Assembly: GCF_014652575.1 (NCBI RefSeq) | Contig: NZ_BMZB01000006.1 | Coordinates: 103,275-167,274 of the forward strand | From: Asticcacaulis endophyticus | Lineage (GTDB): Bacteria; Pseudomonadota; Alphaproteobacteria; Caulobacterales; Caulobacteraceae | DNA length: 64,000 nt | Direction: 5' to 3' | Part shown: in pieces, positions 1-9,302 of the stretch | How the letters are laid out: each line of letters starts with the position of its first letter | Position numbering within the stretch: the first letter of the stretch is position 1 | Made by a program: the position numbers and the translations under genes | Notes under the pieces: generated by a model | The model's input: the letters and a program-made list of their open reading frames with translations, nothing else | What the model was told of the DNA's origin: nothing | Databases searched by the model: none

Positions 1-2514
1 CACGTCCGTTGTGCCCTGACCGATAGCGGCCAGTGCGGTAGCTGCTGTGCCGGAACGCGACCCCGCCTGACCCGATGACGGATCACGCAGACCGAACAGG
101 CTTTGTTCGACCGAGCCCTGACCTACGAAGTTGGCTATGTCCTTGTTGTAGAAGCCAATCGAGGCGTAGTTGGTCGGGCCATAGTACCATTCGACCGAGA
201 AATCGACATTGCTCGATTCCAGCGGCAGAAGGCCGGGGTTGCCACTGGTGGCGGTCGGGTTGACGCCGTTAAGGGTCGGACGTGGCGGACCATTGACGGT
301 GGTGGTGGCGTACATATTGCCGAACGACGGACGGGCAATCGTCTTAGAGAACGATCCGCGCGCCACGATGTCATCACGCACGTTGAGCGATACATCCAGG
401 TTCGGCAACCAGTTATGGTAGCTGGAGTCGAAATTCAGAGCGACTGTGCCGCCATTGAAATCAACGGTGGTGTCGTTATCAGCCGTCCAGCGAATGGCGG
501 TAGGCAGGCTTTGCAGGGCCGATGCGGTGACATCGGTCTTTTCGTAGCGCAGGCCGGCGACCACAGTGGCGGACATACCCAGGAAGTCCCCCTTCATCAT
601 GAACTGACCGTAGATAGCTTTGATATCTTCTTCGATCTGGTTCGAGGTGATGGCGGCGGTTGGGATGGAGACGTTGTAACCATCAGCCAGAGCATTATAG
701 ATATCAAGCGCATTGCCACGGAAAGCTACGCTGGAATCACCCGGCGTAAAGTCCTGGAACATGGCCCCGATATCGTAGGTCTGAACCAGACCCGGTGCGT
801 ACTGTTGGACATCGCCTGGATTGGAAATGCCCCAGTCACCCAAAGCCTGATAGGTGGAGCCGGTGGTGGTGTCCATCTTTGACTTTATGAAATCGATACC
901 GGCATCAAAGCGGCTTTCGCTGTCAAAGTCGTAACGGAAGTTAGCTTTGAACTCATCGATCTTATGCGACTGGCTGTTGGTCACCATACGACCGACCTGA
1001 GAGCCCAAGTCCCCTAGGTCCAGTTGTCCGTTACGGTTCCCACGGTAGCCTATGATAGTGGTTGTGCTGTTAGGGGCGTAGATAGGCGTGCCGTCATTGA
1101 TCACATAGCGCTGGATCGGAATCTCACCGCGGAAATCAACCGAGTGCGAGGCAATAACCGGTGCACCCAGGGCGATCAGCACGGCGGTGGTGCCGTTTGG
1201 ATTACCGGGCAGGGCTTCGGCCTTGGAGCTGTGGGCGTCCAGGGTCAGCGTCATGCTGTCATTGATGTTCCATTCGGCGTTCAGGCCGTAGGAGGTCAGC
1301 TTGTCGTTAACGCCGCGCAGAGCCTGTTCAAAGCCCATGTCCTTGGTGCCGGACAGATTTTCCTGCATGAAGACGGCGTTATAGATGCCGGAGGCGCCTT
1401 GTTCAAACACGACCTGATCGAACGGACGGTTGAACCAGTTACCAGCGTCGGAGCGGTTTTCGGTCGCCTTGTTTTCGGCATACAAGGCATCTGCCGTGAA
1501 CAGCCAGTTTTCAGCCGGACGCCACTGAACCGTCGCCTGAAGGTTGGTGCGCTCGGTATGAGCATCGTTCAACTGGTAACGGCTGTCGTTGGCGTAGGAG
1601 ACCTGCGCGCCGTCGGGCGGACGGTTGGTGATGGTCGACAACAGGTTGCCATTGGTGTCATAGCGCAGACGGCCGCTGCCGCTGGGCAGGAACAAAGAAC
1701 AGTCTGGCTTCAGTTCAGGGCAGGTGGCGAAATAGTCGATGTTCCAAGAGTTCTGGGTGGCGGTGCGGGTGGCTACGTCACGTTCGGAATAGGAACCGAA
1801 TACGGCGACGCCAAAGGTCTTGTCTTCGCTGCCCCAGCTATAGGCGCCGGAAACTTCCGGGGTCCAGTCCTTGCCATCGACCATGTTTTCGCCGTGCAGC
1901 CCCTTGACGGTGATGCTGCCGGTCGAGCCTGAACGGTTAATCGGGCGCAGGGTCTTGATGTTCAGCGTGGCACCGATGCCGCCCGAAGCTACATCCGCCT
2001 TGCCGGTTTTGTAGACTTCAAAGCCGCTCACGCCATCAGAGGCAATGTTGGAAAAGTCGAAGTTACGGCTGCCGCCGCCGCCAAAGTCGTTGTCCTGACC
2101 CACCACGGCGATGTTAGCCGAAGGCATGACCCGTCCGTTCAGGGTCGTCAGGTTAAAGCCCGGACCGAAACCGCGCACGGTCACTTCGGAGCCTTCGCCG
2201 TTGATGCGGTTGATCGATACGCCTGAGATGCGCTGAATCGATTCGGCCAGGTTGGTGTCCGGATACTTGCCGATATCTTCGGCCGAGATCGCATCAACCA
2301 CGCCGATGGCGTTGCGCTTGATGTTCATAGAGCGTTGCAGAGAGCCGCGCACGCCGGTGACGATGACGGTTTCAACGTCTCCGGCTTCCGGTGATGCCGG
2401 GGCCGCGTCCTGCGCATAGGCGCCGCTGGCCACGAGGGCGAGAGTCGAGGCGCTGCATAGCACCGCCGCCCGTACCGCCCGCGTCAACCCCCTGTTGGAT
2501 TTAGTCGTGTTCAT
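1..2514 (-). CDS. TonB-dependent receptor, 3' end cut by window edge
   Basis: Outer-membrane active-transport receptor. The reading frame runs from an ATG at 2514 without a stop to base 1, so 838 residues are present and the C-terminal strands are missing. The N-terminus has a signal peptide ending near AYAQ, then a TonB-box-like stretch (ETVIVTG) and a plug domain with motifs such as EDIGKYPDTNLAESIQRISG and VTVRGFGP, typical of the Caulobacter/Xanthomonas receptor class often used for carbohydrates. The start is backed by GGAAGG about 6 bases upstream. The long leader carries a hairpin and LacI-like palindromes, which fits sugar-responsive control. The substrate is unknown; a link to the peptide locus is possible but not shown. 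Confidence 0.93.
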   Translation of the reverse strand, partial: MNTTKSNRGLTRAVRAAVLCSASTLALVASGAYAQDAAPASPEAGDVETVIVTGVRGSLQRSMNIKRNAIGVVDAISAEDIGKYPDTNLAESIQRISGVSINRINGEGSEVTVRGFGPGFNLTTLNGRVMPSANIAVVGQDNDFGGGGSRNFDFSNIASDGVSGFEVYKTGKADVASGGIGATLNIKTLRPINRSGSTGSITVKGLHGENMVDGKDWTPEVSGAYSWGSEDKTFGVAVFGSYSERDVATRTATQNSWNIDYFATCPELKPDCSLFLPSGSGRLRYDTNGNLLSTITNRPPDGAQVSYANDSRYQLNDAHTERTNLQATVQWRPAENWLFTADALYAENKATENRSDAGNWFNRPFDQVVFEQGASGIYNAVFMQENLSGTKDMGFEQALRGVNDKLTSYGLNAEWNINDSMTLTLDAHSSKAEALPGNPNGTTAVLIALGAPVIASHSVDFRGEIPIQRYVINDGTPIYAPNSTTTIIGYRGNRNGQLDLGDLGSQVGRMVTNSQSHKIDEFKANFRYDFDSESRFDAGIDFIKSKMDTTTGSTYQALGDWGISNPGDVQQYAPGLVQTYDIGAMFQDFTPGDSSVAFRGNALDIYNALADGYNVSIPTAAITSNQIEEDIKAIYGQFMMKGDFLGMSATVVAGLRYEKTDVTASALQSLPTAIRWTADNDTTVDFNGGTVALNFDSSYHNWLPNLDVSLNVRDDIVARGSFSKTIARPSFGNMYATTTVNGPPRPTLNGVNPTATSGNPGLLPLESSNVDFSVEWYYGPTNYASIGFYNKDIANFVGQGSVEQSLFGLRDPSSGQAGSRSGTAATALAAIGQGTTDV

Positions 2515-2557
2515 TTCGCTTCCTTCCAGCTTTGTTTTTTTGGTTACGCAGATACTG

Positions 2558-2584
2558 TGGCGCGGCCGTGATAAGGCCGCGCCA
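2558..2584 (-). promoter_or_regulatory. Perfect hairpin in the leader of the TonB receptor gene
   Basis: TGGCGCGGCC and its exact complement flank a 7-base loop, ending 44 bases upstream of the receptor ATG. No T-run follows on either strand, so it is a poor intrinsic terminator. If transcribed it would sit in the receptor 5' leader, where it could stabilise the mRNA or act in attenuation. The role is inferred. Confidence 0.5.
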
Positions 2585-2772
2585 TTCGCTGTCCGCCACA
2601 CGTGCGGACGCGCATTTCCATGCCCGGAAACGCCATGACGGAATTGCCGGTACTGGATCTTTTTTAAAACGCCTGGACTTTTGCCCTAAGCCGTTTCCTT
2701 CCCTTGGCAGCTCTTATGTGGGGGAACGCATCATGTGACTCGTTCGGGCTGCCTGTGTCGTTACCGCTATCA

Positions 2773-2786
2773 TGACAACGCTATCA
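2773..2786. promoter_or_regulatory. LacI-family operator candidate TGACAACGCTATCA
   Basis: A 14-base near-palindrome of the form TGAnAnCGnTnTCA with a central CG, the usual shape of LacI/GalR-family operators. It lies about 260 bases upstream of the TonB receptor start. The 2515-2950 gap holds no convincing gene, only this site, the leader hairpin and the palindrome at 2822. Confidence 0.45.
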
Positions 2787-2821
2787 TTGTAAAACACTGT
2801 CGACACAATTTTGCGCTGGTG

Positions 2822-2831
2822 AAAGCGCTTT
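2822..2831. promoter_or_regulatory. Second palindrome AAAGCGCTTT upstream of the receptor
   Basis: A perfect 10-base palindrome with a central GCGC, about 35 bases from the LacI-like site at 2773. A pair of spaced palindromes is common for LacI-type repression with looping, but this one is short and could be chance. Confidence 0.3.
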
Positions 2832-2950
2832 GGGGCGCAATGTTGTATAATTGCGACAAAAATTTGACTAATGCGTCAAATGAACTGCATTTGTCTTACA
2901 AAATAAGGGTTTGGTAACCGCGTATTGGCCTGTGTTTGGCCATATTTGTA

Positions 2951-4000
2951 TTACGAATTGACGCGTGAGTTAAAAATTTGAGGTGCGGCGGCAGGGCTTT
3001 TTATGCCCTTGGCGATGGGATTCGCGCGCGGTTTAGAGGCTTTCAGGTTGAGCAGAATGACCCCGGTCGAAACCAGTGCCGCCCCTGTCAGCAGAAGTGG
3101 CGTCAGGGGTTCTCCCAGAAAGAGGCCCGCGCAGATCGCCGTGACGGCCGGTGACAGCGACCCCAGCGCCGAGGCTTGCACCGCCCCCAGCTTGCGGATG
3201 GCAAAGGCGTAACACAGGCCCGCCATCAGGCCGGTGCCCACGCCGTGCGCCAGTATAAACGGCCATGCGGACAAGATATTATGCAGGCCCAGATGAATGG
3301 GCGCGTAGCCTGAGACCGACAGAACCGCCAGAGCGGCCAGAGACGGCAGGCACTGCACCAGCGACACGGCGATCGCATCGAGACCGGTTTTACGCACCGA
3401 CAGGGTAAACAGGGCCCATAGAGCGCCTGCGACGAACACCAGAGCTGTCCCCAGTGGCGACAAGGCGGTGGCGCCCGTATTCAGACGGCTGACCATCGTG
3501 ACGGCCGCAAGGCCGCAGGCGATCAGGGCCAGCCCGGTCATGACCGAGACGGAGACTTTTGAGCGGGCGTTCAGGGCCTGAAACAGGCTGACGATCAGCA
3601 CGCTGCCGCCGGGGATGAGTGCGGCCGACAGGGCGGCTGAGGTCAGGGTAGCCCCCTTAACGGCAACCAGATAAAACGGCAGGCCGCCCCCGGCGAACAC
3701 CGACAGAACCGCACTTAAAGGGGCGCGGCGGATGTGGGGCCAGCGTGATTTCAGCAGCGGCAGGAACAGCAGGGCCGGCAGGCCAAAGCGGACGAGGGCG
3801 GCATCAGCCGGCGTCAGGTTCAGATGGCTAAGGCCGCGTGCCGATAGGCTGAAGCCGGTCCATACGGCGATGACCATCATCATGGCGGCTATGCCCGTAA
3901 TCGAACCCCAGAGGGCGGGCAGCGTACGCGCCTGTGCCGTCTCTTCGGAGAGCAAGGCGTTGCAGGGTGTTTCGGGCTTAGATGAGTCTGATTGCTGCAT
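2951..4000 (-). CDS. EamA/DMT-family inner-membrane transporter
   Basis: Probable drug/metabolite-superfamily permease exporting a small metabolite or amino acid across the inner membrane. About ten hydrophobic segments form two EamA repeats, with a typical final part reading LGSLSPAVTAICAGLFLGEP. I chose the ATG at 4000 (349 residues). An in-frame TTG at 4042 adds 14 residues with no better ribosome site. It is transcribed away from a MarR regulator gene that starts 250 bases off, so MarR control of the transporter is a reasonable guess. The substrate cannot be predicted. Confidence 0.85.
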   Translation of the reverse strand: MQQSDSSKPETPCNALLSEETAQARTLPALWGSITGIAAMMMVIAVWTGFSLSARGLSHLNLTPADAALVRFGLPALLFLPLLKSRWPHIRRAPLSAVLSVFAGGGLPFYLVAVKGATLTSAALSAALIPGGSVLIVSLFQALNARSKVSVSVMTGLALIACGLAAVTMVSRLNTGATALSPLGTALVFVAGALWALFTLSVRKTGLDAIAVSLVQCLPSLAALAVLSVSGYAPIHLGLHNILSAWPFILAHGVGTGLMAGLCYAFAIRKLGAVQASALGSLSPAVTAICAGLFLGEPLTPLLLTGAALVSTGVILLNLKASKPRANPIAKGIKSPAAAPQIFNSRVNS

Positions 4001-4250
4001 TGCGAAACAATATACGCTGCGCTGCGAAATTTCTTGCCTCAATTGCCGTCAGAGACGGGCGTTCACGAAAAATTTAGTCTCCGGTGAAATTTTATTGTAT
4101 ACCATATTCGATAATTGATTTAGGGTGAAAATTTCCGGATCGGATAGGTTTACGGAAAAAATCATGCGGCAATGTGGAATCAATCATCGTTTAGGGGTGA
4201 TATTTTGCCGATGATCATGCTATGCTCACGGCAAAAGGGGATTGAGTGTC

Positions 4251-4751
4251 ATGCGTCAGGGATTACCGGGTTACAGTACCTACTTACCGCATAACATTGA
4301 GCAGTTGTCTGAGATGGTGTCAGCTATTGCCGCGGCGGCTCATGACGCTCACGGTCTGACCGCCACCGAATGGCGTATCCTGGCGATGCTGAGCGCTCAC
4401 GGGCGCGTGCCACAAAAGGATATTGCGGCGGGCGTTGGTGTGGAAAAGGTGGTTGCCTGGCGCGCCATTACCAGCCTGCGCAAGAAGCGCTTTGTCAGCC
4501 GCCAATTCTGCGAAGGTGACTACCGGGCCTATGACCTGTTTCTGACGGAAGCCGGTCGACACAAATTTGAAGACACCGTGCCGGTGGCGCGCGAACGCGA
4601 AGCGGCGTTGATTGCCGGGTTGACGCGTGATGAGGTGCGCCGCCTGTGTGAATTGCTAAAAAAGCTGGCCCCGGCTGAGGCCTCTGACGACGAGGCTGAG
4701 GCGTTTTCATCCCATCTGCCTGCCGGTTTCGAGCAGGCCAGCGCCGCCTAA
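4251..4751 (+). CDS. MarR-family transcriptional regulator
   Basis: A 166-residue winged-helix regulator. The DNA-binding part spans roughly residues 35-100: TATEWRILAMLSAHG, then the recognition helix near DIAAGVGVEKVVAWRAI, and a wing ending in YDLFLTEAGR. The ATG at 4251 has AAGGGG ten bases upstream; the TTG at 4242 would sit inside that spacing. It is divergent from the EamA transporter and convergent with the aminotransferase, whose stop lies 13 bases beyond its own. The likely target is the transporter and perhaps itself; the ligand is unknown. Confidence 0.85.
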   Translation: MRQGLPGYSTYLPHNIEQLSEMVSAIAAAAHDAHGLTATEWRILAMLSAHGRVPQKDIAAGVGVEKVVAWRAITSLRKKRFVSRQFCEGDYRAYDLFLTEAGRHKFEDTVPVAREREAALIAGLTRDEVRRLCELLKKLAPAEASDDEAEAFSSHLPAGFEQASAA

Positions 4752-4763
4752 ATCAAATATAAA

Positions 4764-5960
4764 TCAGATACGGTATTGGCGCAGGCCCTGCGTCATGCGC
4801 TCCAGCGCCTGCGACATGCCGGTGATATCCTTGGCAAAACCGATGCGCACAGATCCCGCCGCGCCAAAATATTCGCCGGGCGCTACGCGAACATTATGGG
4901 TTTTGGCCAGCCAGTCTGAAAAGGCGATGGTATCGTCTATGCCGACCAGTTTCGGGAAACAGATGCAGCCATGTTCAGGCAATTGGCCCTCAATCAGGCC
5001 TTCCGCACGCCATAGCTCGAAAAACCTGGCCATGACCGGACGGCTCTCCAGCATCACCTGACGGCGGTAGGCATCGTAGGCGTCATCCGCGTCGAGCACC
5101 AAAGCGGCGACGGCATGCGACAGGTTCGAGGTGGTGAAGTCGTAACGGCCCGCCACATCGCGCACGGGTGCCAGCGCTTCGGGCGCCCCCATTATCCAGC
5201 CGCAGCGAAGCGTCGACAGGCCATAGATCTTGGTCAGGGAGTTGATAGCGATAAAGTGGGGCGAATATTTCACGGCCGATCCGGTGCGCGCGTCACCGGC
5301 ATAGTCGCCGTAAACTTCATCGATCATGACCTTAAGGCCATGAGCTTGCGCCAGTTCGGCAAGGGCCATGAGGGTCGCCTCATTTAGCAACATGCCCGAT
5401 GGATTATGCAGATCCGACAGGACGATAAGGCGGGTATCCGGGCGGATGCGAGCGCGCAGATCGTCCATATCAATGGCAAAATCGTCGCCGGTGCGTTGAA
5501 AATCCTCAACCTCGACCCCCATGCTGAGGGCCGTGGTCGCCAACAGGTCAAAGCGCGGCGTTTCAACGAGGATATGGTCACCCGCTGACAGATAGGCGCG
5601 GTAGACCAGGGCAATCGCGGTCGTGGCGGCGGACGTCGTCAGAATGTGATCCTGCGGCACGCCGTACCGGCGCGACAGGGCCCCCAGCACATAAGGGTTG
5701 CCGTTCACAAAGGCCGAGGTGTAGCGGTCGCTAAAACCGTCTGCGAAACCGGCGCTGATCGTTTGTTGCAGCAGGGCCTTGGGTTCATCGACCGAACTGT
5801 CGAACAGGACAAAGGCTTTGGCCCGATCGGCCAGAGCCTGCCGCACCCACTGGGCATAGGACAGCGGCGGCCAGGCATCTGCGACCGAAGACAGAGGTGA
5901 CGCCACAAGGCCGGTATCAGACCGGCTCAGCCGCGAGGAGATATTCATACTGTTTTCCAT
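4764..5960 (-). CDS. PLP-dependent class I/II aminotransferase
   Basis: Cytoplasmic fold-type I PLP enzyme of 398 residues, the usual family length. The internal-aldimine lysine is K244 in the motif NSLTKIYGLSTLRCG. Upstream are the cofactor-site residues LSDLHNPSG and DEVYGDY, and R373 or a neighbour in VRIGF should hold the carboxylate. The ATG at 5960 is preceded by GGGGTAGG at good spacing. It lies 116 bases downstream of the permease that ends the peptide operon, same strand, so it may be read through or have its own promoter. It probably transaminates an amino acid released by the locus; the specificity is not visible. Confidence 0.88.
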   Translation of the reverse strand: MENSMNISSRLSRSDTGLVASPLSSVADAWPPLSYAQWVRQALADRAKAFVLFDSSVDEPKALLQQTISAGFADGFSDRYTSAFVNGNPYVLGALSRRYGVPQDHILTTSAATTAIALVYRAYLSAGDHILVETPRFDLLATTALSMGVEVEDFQRTGDDFAIDMDDLRARIRPDTRLIVLSDLHNPSGMLLNEATLMALAELAQAHGLKVMIDEVYGDYAGDARTGSAVKYSPHFIAINSLTKIYGLSTLRCGWIMGAPEALAPVRDVAGRYDFTTSNLSHAVAALVLDADDAYDAYRRQVMLESRPVMARFFELWRAEGLIEGQLPEHGCICFPKLVGIDDTIAFSDWLAKTHNVRVAPGEYFGAAGSVRIGFAKDITGMSQALERMTQGLRQYRI

Positions 5961-6076
5961 ATGCGCCTACCCCGGTCAAAGGGTGGCTATGAGGAAAAAT
6001 TTAGCTGATAATCCGGGCAATTCTTATGTGAAGTGCTAAGGGTCAGACCCGGTTTTCGCATAAATTACATCGTATT

Positions 6077-7393
6077 CTACGGGTTGCGGGGCTGATTTAT
6101 CCTTGAGCGAACCGCCCAGTAGATGACGCCGATCACCGCCCAGACTGCCAAAAGGCCGTAAGGGCGCACATCGGCTTCGATACCGGCAAGTATCACCACA
6201 ACCGCGCAGGCGGCCCCCAGATAGCCCAACCACAGCACGGAATTTTTCTTCCACTTCAAACCCGCATTAGCGTGCAGTTCGGGGTGATGCTTGACCAGAT
6301 TGGTGGCGGAGATCGAGCAGGCCATATATTTCAACATGGTCGGGATATTGACGGCCAGCAGCAAAAACACCAGATCATCTGGCAAAAAGATACCGGCAAG
6401 GCCTGCGCCCCAGCCGATCAGGATCGCCATATAGGGCGTGCCGAATTTCGGATGAATCTTATTGAACACGGAGGGCAGGGCGCCTTCGCGGCCCATAGCA
6501 AACAACGAGCGCGAAAAACCGAGCGCCAGACCATTGAGCGACTTCATGATCGAAATGGTGGCGGCCCCGATGATGACGGGGGCTGCCCATGGGCCAAGGG
6601 GAATTTTGGCGGCGTCCAGCAGTGGGGTTTTGGTACCCGCCAGCGCGTCCGGCCCGATCAGGCCCAGCGCCGTCACCGCCACCAGACCGTACACCACCAG
6701 CGTCAGCAGCACGGCCAGCACGATGCCGCGCGGCAGGGTTTTTTGCGGGTTTTTGACCTCTTCGCCGATTTCGACGGCGGCTTCGATGCCGAGAAACAGG
6801 GAGATCATTAGCGGCACACAGGCCAGAATGGCGACCCAGCCGTGACCGACGATCGGCTGGATGAGATCCATGCTGGTCATCGGCAGGCCGGTGAAGGTAA
6901 AGGCCGCCAGCACGATCAGCAGCAGACCCATCAGCACGGTCTGGATACCCGACGCGATCGACACCCCGAAATAGTTGAGCGCAAAGGCAATGGTAATCGC
7001 CGCAGCCATGGTCGGTTTACGCGGCAGGTCGAACGCCATGCTTAAGTAACTGACCAGCACCGACGACAGCACAATGACCGCGCCGACATTGGCCACGATC
7101 CGCAGCCACGCAATCATGAAGCCGACAAATGGGTGGATGAACCGGCGCGGCCATTCATAGGACGCCCCCGATGTGGGCAGGGCTGAGCCCATGAAGGCGT
7201 AGGATGAGGCAAACAGCACCATCGGGATCGTAGCGATCAGCATGGCGATCAAAAGGCCGGAACCGGCGACCTGAGCTGCCGGTTGCAGCACCGAGAAAAT
7301 CGACACGCCGATGGCGCTGCCCGCGCCAAACATGACCACGCCGGTCAGGCCGACGTTCTGTTTCAGGAGGCGCGAAGGTGTTGGTTCGGTCAT
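6077..7393 (-). CDS. APC-family amino acid permease
   Basis: Inner-membrane amino-acid/polyamine/organocation carrier of 438 residues with about twelve hydrophobic helices. The N-terminus has the family signature GVVMFGAGSAIGVSIFSVL (helix 1 with the GSAIG substrate-binding break), and IEAAVEIGEEVKNPQKTLPR is the conserved loop after helix 6. The ATG overlaps the stop of the upstream S10 gene by four bases (ATGA), implying translational coupling. As last gene of the six-gene peptide operon it is the likely importer of amino acids or small peptides made by the exported peptidases. Confidence 0.9.
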   Translation of the reverse strand: MTEPTPSRLLKQNVGLTGVVMFGAGSAIGVSIFSVLQPAAQVAGSGLLIAMLIATIPMVLFASSYAFMGSALPTSGASYEWPRRFIHPFVGFMIAWLRIVANVGAVIVLSSVLVSYLSMAFDLPRKPTMAAAITIAFALNYFGVSIASGIQTVLMGLLLIVLAAFTFTGLPMTSMDLIQPIVGHGWVAILACVPLMISLFLGIEAAVEIGEEVKNPQKTLPRGIVLAVLLTLVVYGLVAVTALGLIGPDALAGTKTPLLDAAKIPLGPWAAPVIIGAATISIMKSLNGLALGFSRSLFAMGREGALPSVFNKIHPKFGTPYMAILIGWGAGLAGIFLPDDLVFLLLAVNIPTMLKYMACSISATNLVKHHPELHANAGLKWKKNSVLWLGYLGAACAVVVILAGIEADVRPYGLLAVWAVIGVIYWAVRSRINQPRNP

Positions 7394-8904
7394 GGGGCGG
7401 TACTCGAAGCGGTGATAAAGGTGCGAAGATCGGCCGACAGGGCCTTACGGCTATCCGGGCCCATATAGGGCATGTGGCCGGAGTCGTAGGTTTTGAAGGT
7501 GACGGCTTTCAGGTCGATCCCTGAATGCGCAAGGGTGTATTCGGCGGAACCGAGCGTGGTCACCAAATCATAGACGCCGGTGCCGACCATCAGTTTAAGC
7601 GACGGATTGCGGCGCATGGCGATGGCCAGATCGGTGGCATAATTCTTTGACGGCGGCGTACCGGCCCCGCCACCCCAGTCCCAGCGGGCATTGACGGTAC
7701 GAAACTCAATCGCCTTGTAGGGCGCATCGATTTTGACGCCGAGATTCTGGGTGAAGTGGGTATTAAGGGCGGCCAGATAACCCGGCACATACTGACCCAT
7801 GGCCGGATCATCAGCGACCGGATCGCCGCCGGACGATTTGAGCGGCAGGGTGTAGCGGCCATCATACATGCCGATCTGGATGTTTTTCGAGGCCAGCACC
7901 TCAGAGGCAAATTCATTCAGACTGACGCGCAAGTTTTGGCGCACGATATAGTCTTGCGTCAGGCCGGTCAGCGTCGACAGCTTTGCGGCCACGGCGGCTT
8001 TTTCGGACGGCGTGGCGCGATCACCGAGATAGAGCGCGCGCAAATAGTCTCCGGCGGCAAAGGCCTCGGCCTCGCTGATCTGTTTGGACAGCGTGGTCGC
8101 AGACTTATCGACGGCGCCGTGATACCAGGCGGTGGCGGCCATGGTCGGCAGGCCCGTAAGATAAGCGGTGTCGCCCTTGGGGGACATGTCCATCGCCTGA
8201 CCCAGCAGGATAACGCCGTTGAGCGTCAGGCCGGTCATGGAGCCGGTTTCCGAGGGCCCTCCGGCCAGAAGTTTAGCTAAACGTGCGGCGCGGATGGTGC
8301 CGTAGGATTCGCCGACCACAAATTTGGGGGCACCCACGCGATCATATTGGCGCAGCCAGCCCTGAATGAAGCCAGCGGTGATTATGGCGTCCTGTTCCAC
8401 GCCGAAGGCTTGGGATTCTTTACCCATGACCACTTGCGAATAGCCGGTGCCGGGAGGGTCGAACAGGACGATATCGGCGACATCAAGCGGGCTGTCCGGG
8501 TTGTCGGTGATCTTAAACGGCGGGGTGGTTTCGGGCTTCACATCGTCAGTGAAGGCGACGCGCTTTGGGCCCATAATGCCCATGTGCAGCCAAACCGAGG
8601 CCGAACCGGGGCCGCCGTTGAAGACGAAAATAACCGGCCTGACCGTGCCTTTGGGTGTGTCGGTGCGGATATAGCTGGTGGCGACGATCTGGGCGATAGC
8701 CTGACCGTCTGCGCCCATGATCGGGGTTTGTTCGACCACGGCCTTATAACGGAGGGTCTTGCCGCCAAAGTTGCCGGAATGTTGGGTTTCAAAACGCATC
8801 GGTGCGGATGTCGCCGCGGTCTGGGCGAGGGCGGGGGCTGTGCTGATCGGGGCTGCCATCAGCACGGCGGCCAGAACCCATTTGGAGGCTGCGGTTTTCA
8901 TCAT
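7390..8904 (-). CDS. Exported S10 serine carboxypeptidase (third of three)
   Basis: A 504-residue serine carboxypeptidase-like protein that would remove C-terminal residues from peptides in the periplasm. The signal peptide ends near APALAQ. The nucleophile is S200 in VVGESYGTIRAARLA; the Asp is in GTGVYDLVTT and the His in YDSGHMPYMG. FNGGPGSASVW supplies the oxyanion loop. Two adjacent ATGs (8904, 8901) both fit the GAGGGG site. It starts 8 bases after the Rid gene stop and overlaps the permease by 4. It is paralogous to the S10 genes at 12364 and 14518. Confidence 0.93.
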   Translation of the reverse strand: MMKTAASKWVLAAVLMAAPISTAPALAQTAATSAPMRFETQHSGNFGGKTLRYKAVVEQTPIMGADGQAIAQIVATSYIRTDTPKGTVRPVIFVFNGGPGSASVWLHMGIMGPKRVAFTDDVKPETTPPFKITDNPDSPLDVADIVLFDPPGTGYSQVVMGKESQAFGVEQDAIITAGFIQGWLRQYDRVGAPKFVVGESYGTIRAARLAKLLAGGPSETGSMTGLTLNGVILLGQAMDMSPKGDTAYLTGLPTMAATAWYHGAVDKSATTLSKQISEAEAFAAGDYLRALYLGDRATPSEKAAVAAKLSTLTGLTQDYIVRQNLRVSLNEFASEVLASKNIQIGMYDGRYTLPLKSSGGDPVADDPAMGQYVPGYLAALNTHFTQNLGVKIDAPYKAIEFRTVNARWDWGGGAGTPPSKNYATDLAIAMRRNPSLKLMVGTGVYDLVTTLGSAEYTLAHSGIDLKAVTFKTYDSGHMPYMGPDSRKALSADLRTFITASSTAP

Positions 8905-8912
8905 CTATCCCC

Positions 8913-9302
8913 TCATTTTACGTTTTTTAGGCTGACTTCGATTTCGACCTGCGCGCCGTAGGCCAGGGCTGATATCCCAAACGTCGTACACACCGGCAGG
9001 CACAGAGGCTTGAAATAGAGCCGGTAAATCTCAAATACCTCCTCTAGACGGCCAATATCAGTCAGCATCAGGCGGCATTTGAACACATCATCGAATGTGG
9101 CGCCGACCGTCTTTAATGAGGCCGCGACATTGCGCATCATCTGCTCGGTTTGCTCGGCCAGAGTGTCAGGTACATTCCCGTCATCATCGTCGCCAATATG
9201 GCCGGACAGGTGCAGGATGCCGCCGGTTGAGACAGCTTCTGATGCCGGAAGGTCGAAATCGTAAGGCCAGTAAGCAATATCAGTAGTGGAAGTGGGCGCC
9301 AT
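8913..9302 (-). CDS. Rid-family (YjgF/YER057c/UK114) protein
   Basis: A 129-residue small Rid-fold protein; RidA itself hydrolyses reactive enamine/imine intermediates made by PLP enzymes. The fold signature is visible in GGILHLSGHIG and the C-terminal GAQVEIEVSLK. The position equal to the catalytic arginine of RidA (E. coli R105, in PARSC) reads Cys here (LPVCTTFG), so it probably belongs to a non-RidA subfamily and may not be an imine deaminase. It overlaps the amidohydrolase by 23 bases and precedes the S10 gene by 8. No signal peptide, so cytoplasmic. Confidence 0.88.
   Translation of the reverse strand: MAPTSTTDIAYWPYDFDLPASEAVSTGGILHLSGHIGDDDDGNVPDTLAEQTEQMMRNVAASLKTVGATFDDVFKCRLMLTDIGRLEEVFEIYRLYFKPLCLPVCTTFGISALAYGAQVEIEVSLKNVK

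Noticed and set aside
103..882. 259-codon plus-strand open frame at the window start
   Set aside because: It is the antisense shadow of the TonB receptor, whose minus-strand frame has signal peptide, plug motifs and ribosome site; the plus frame has no family features.
2532..2917. Two short plus-strand frames between the receptor and the EamA gene
   Set aside because: No ribosome site and erratic composition; the region is better explained as promoter/leader DNA.
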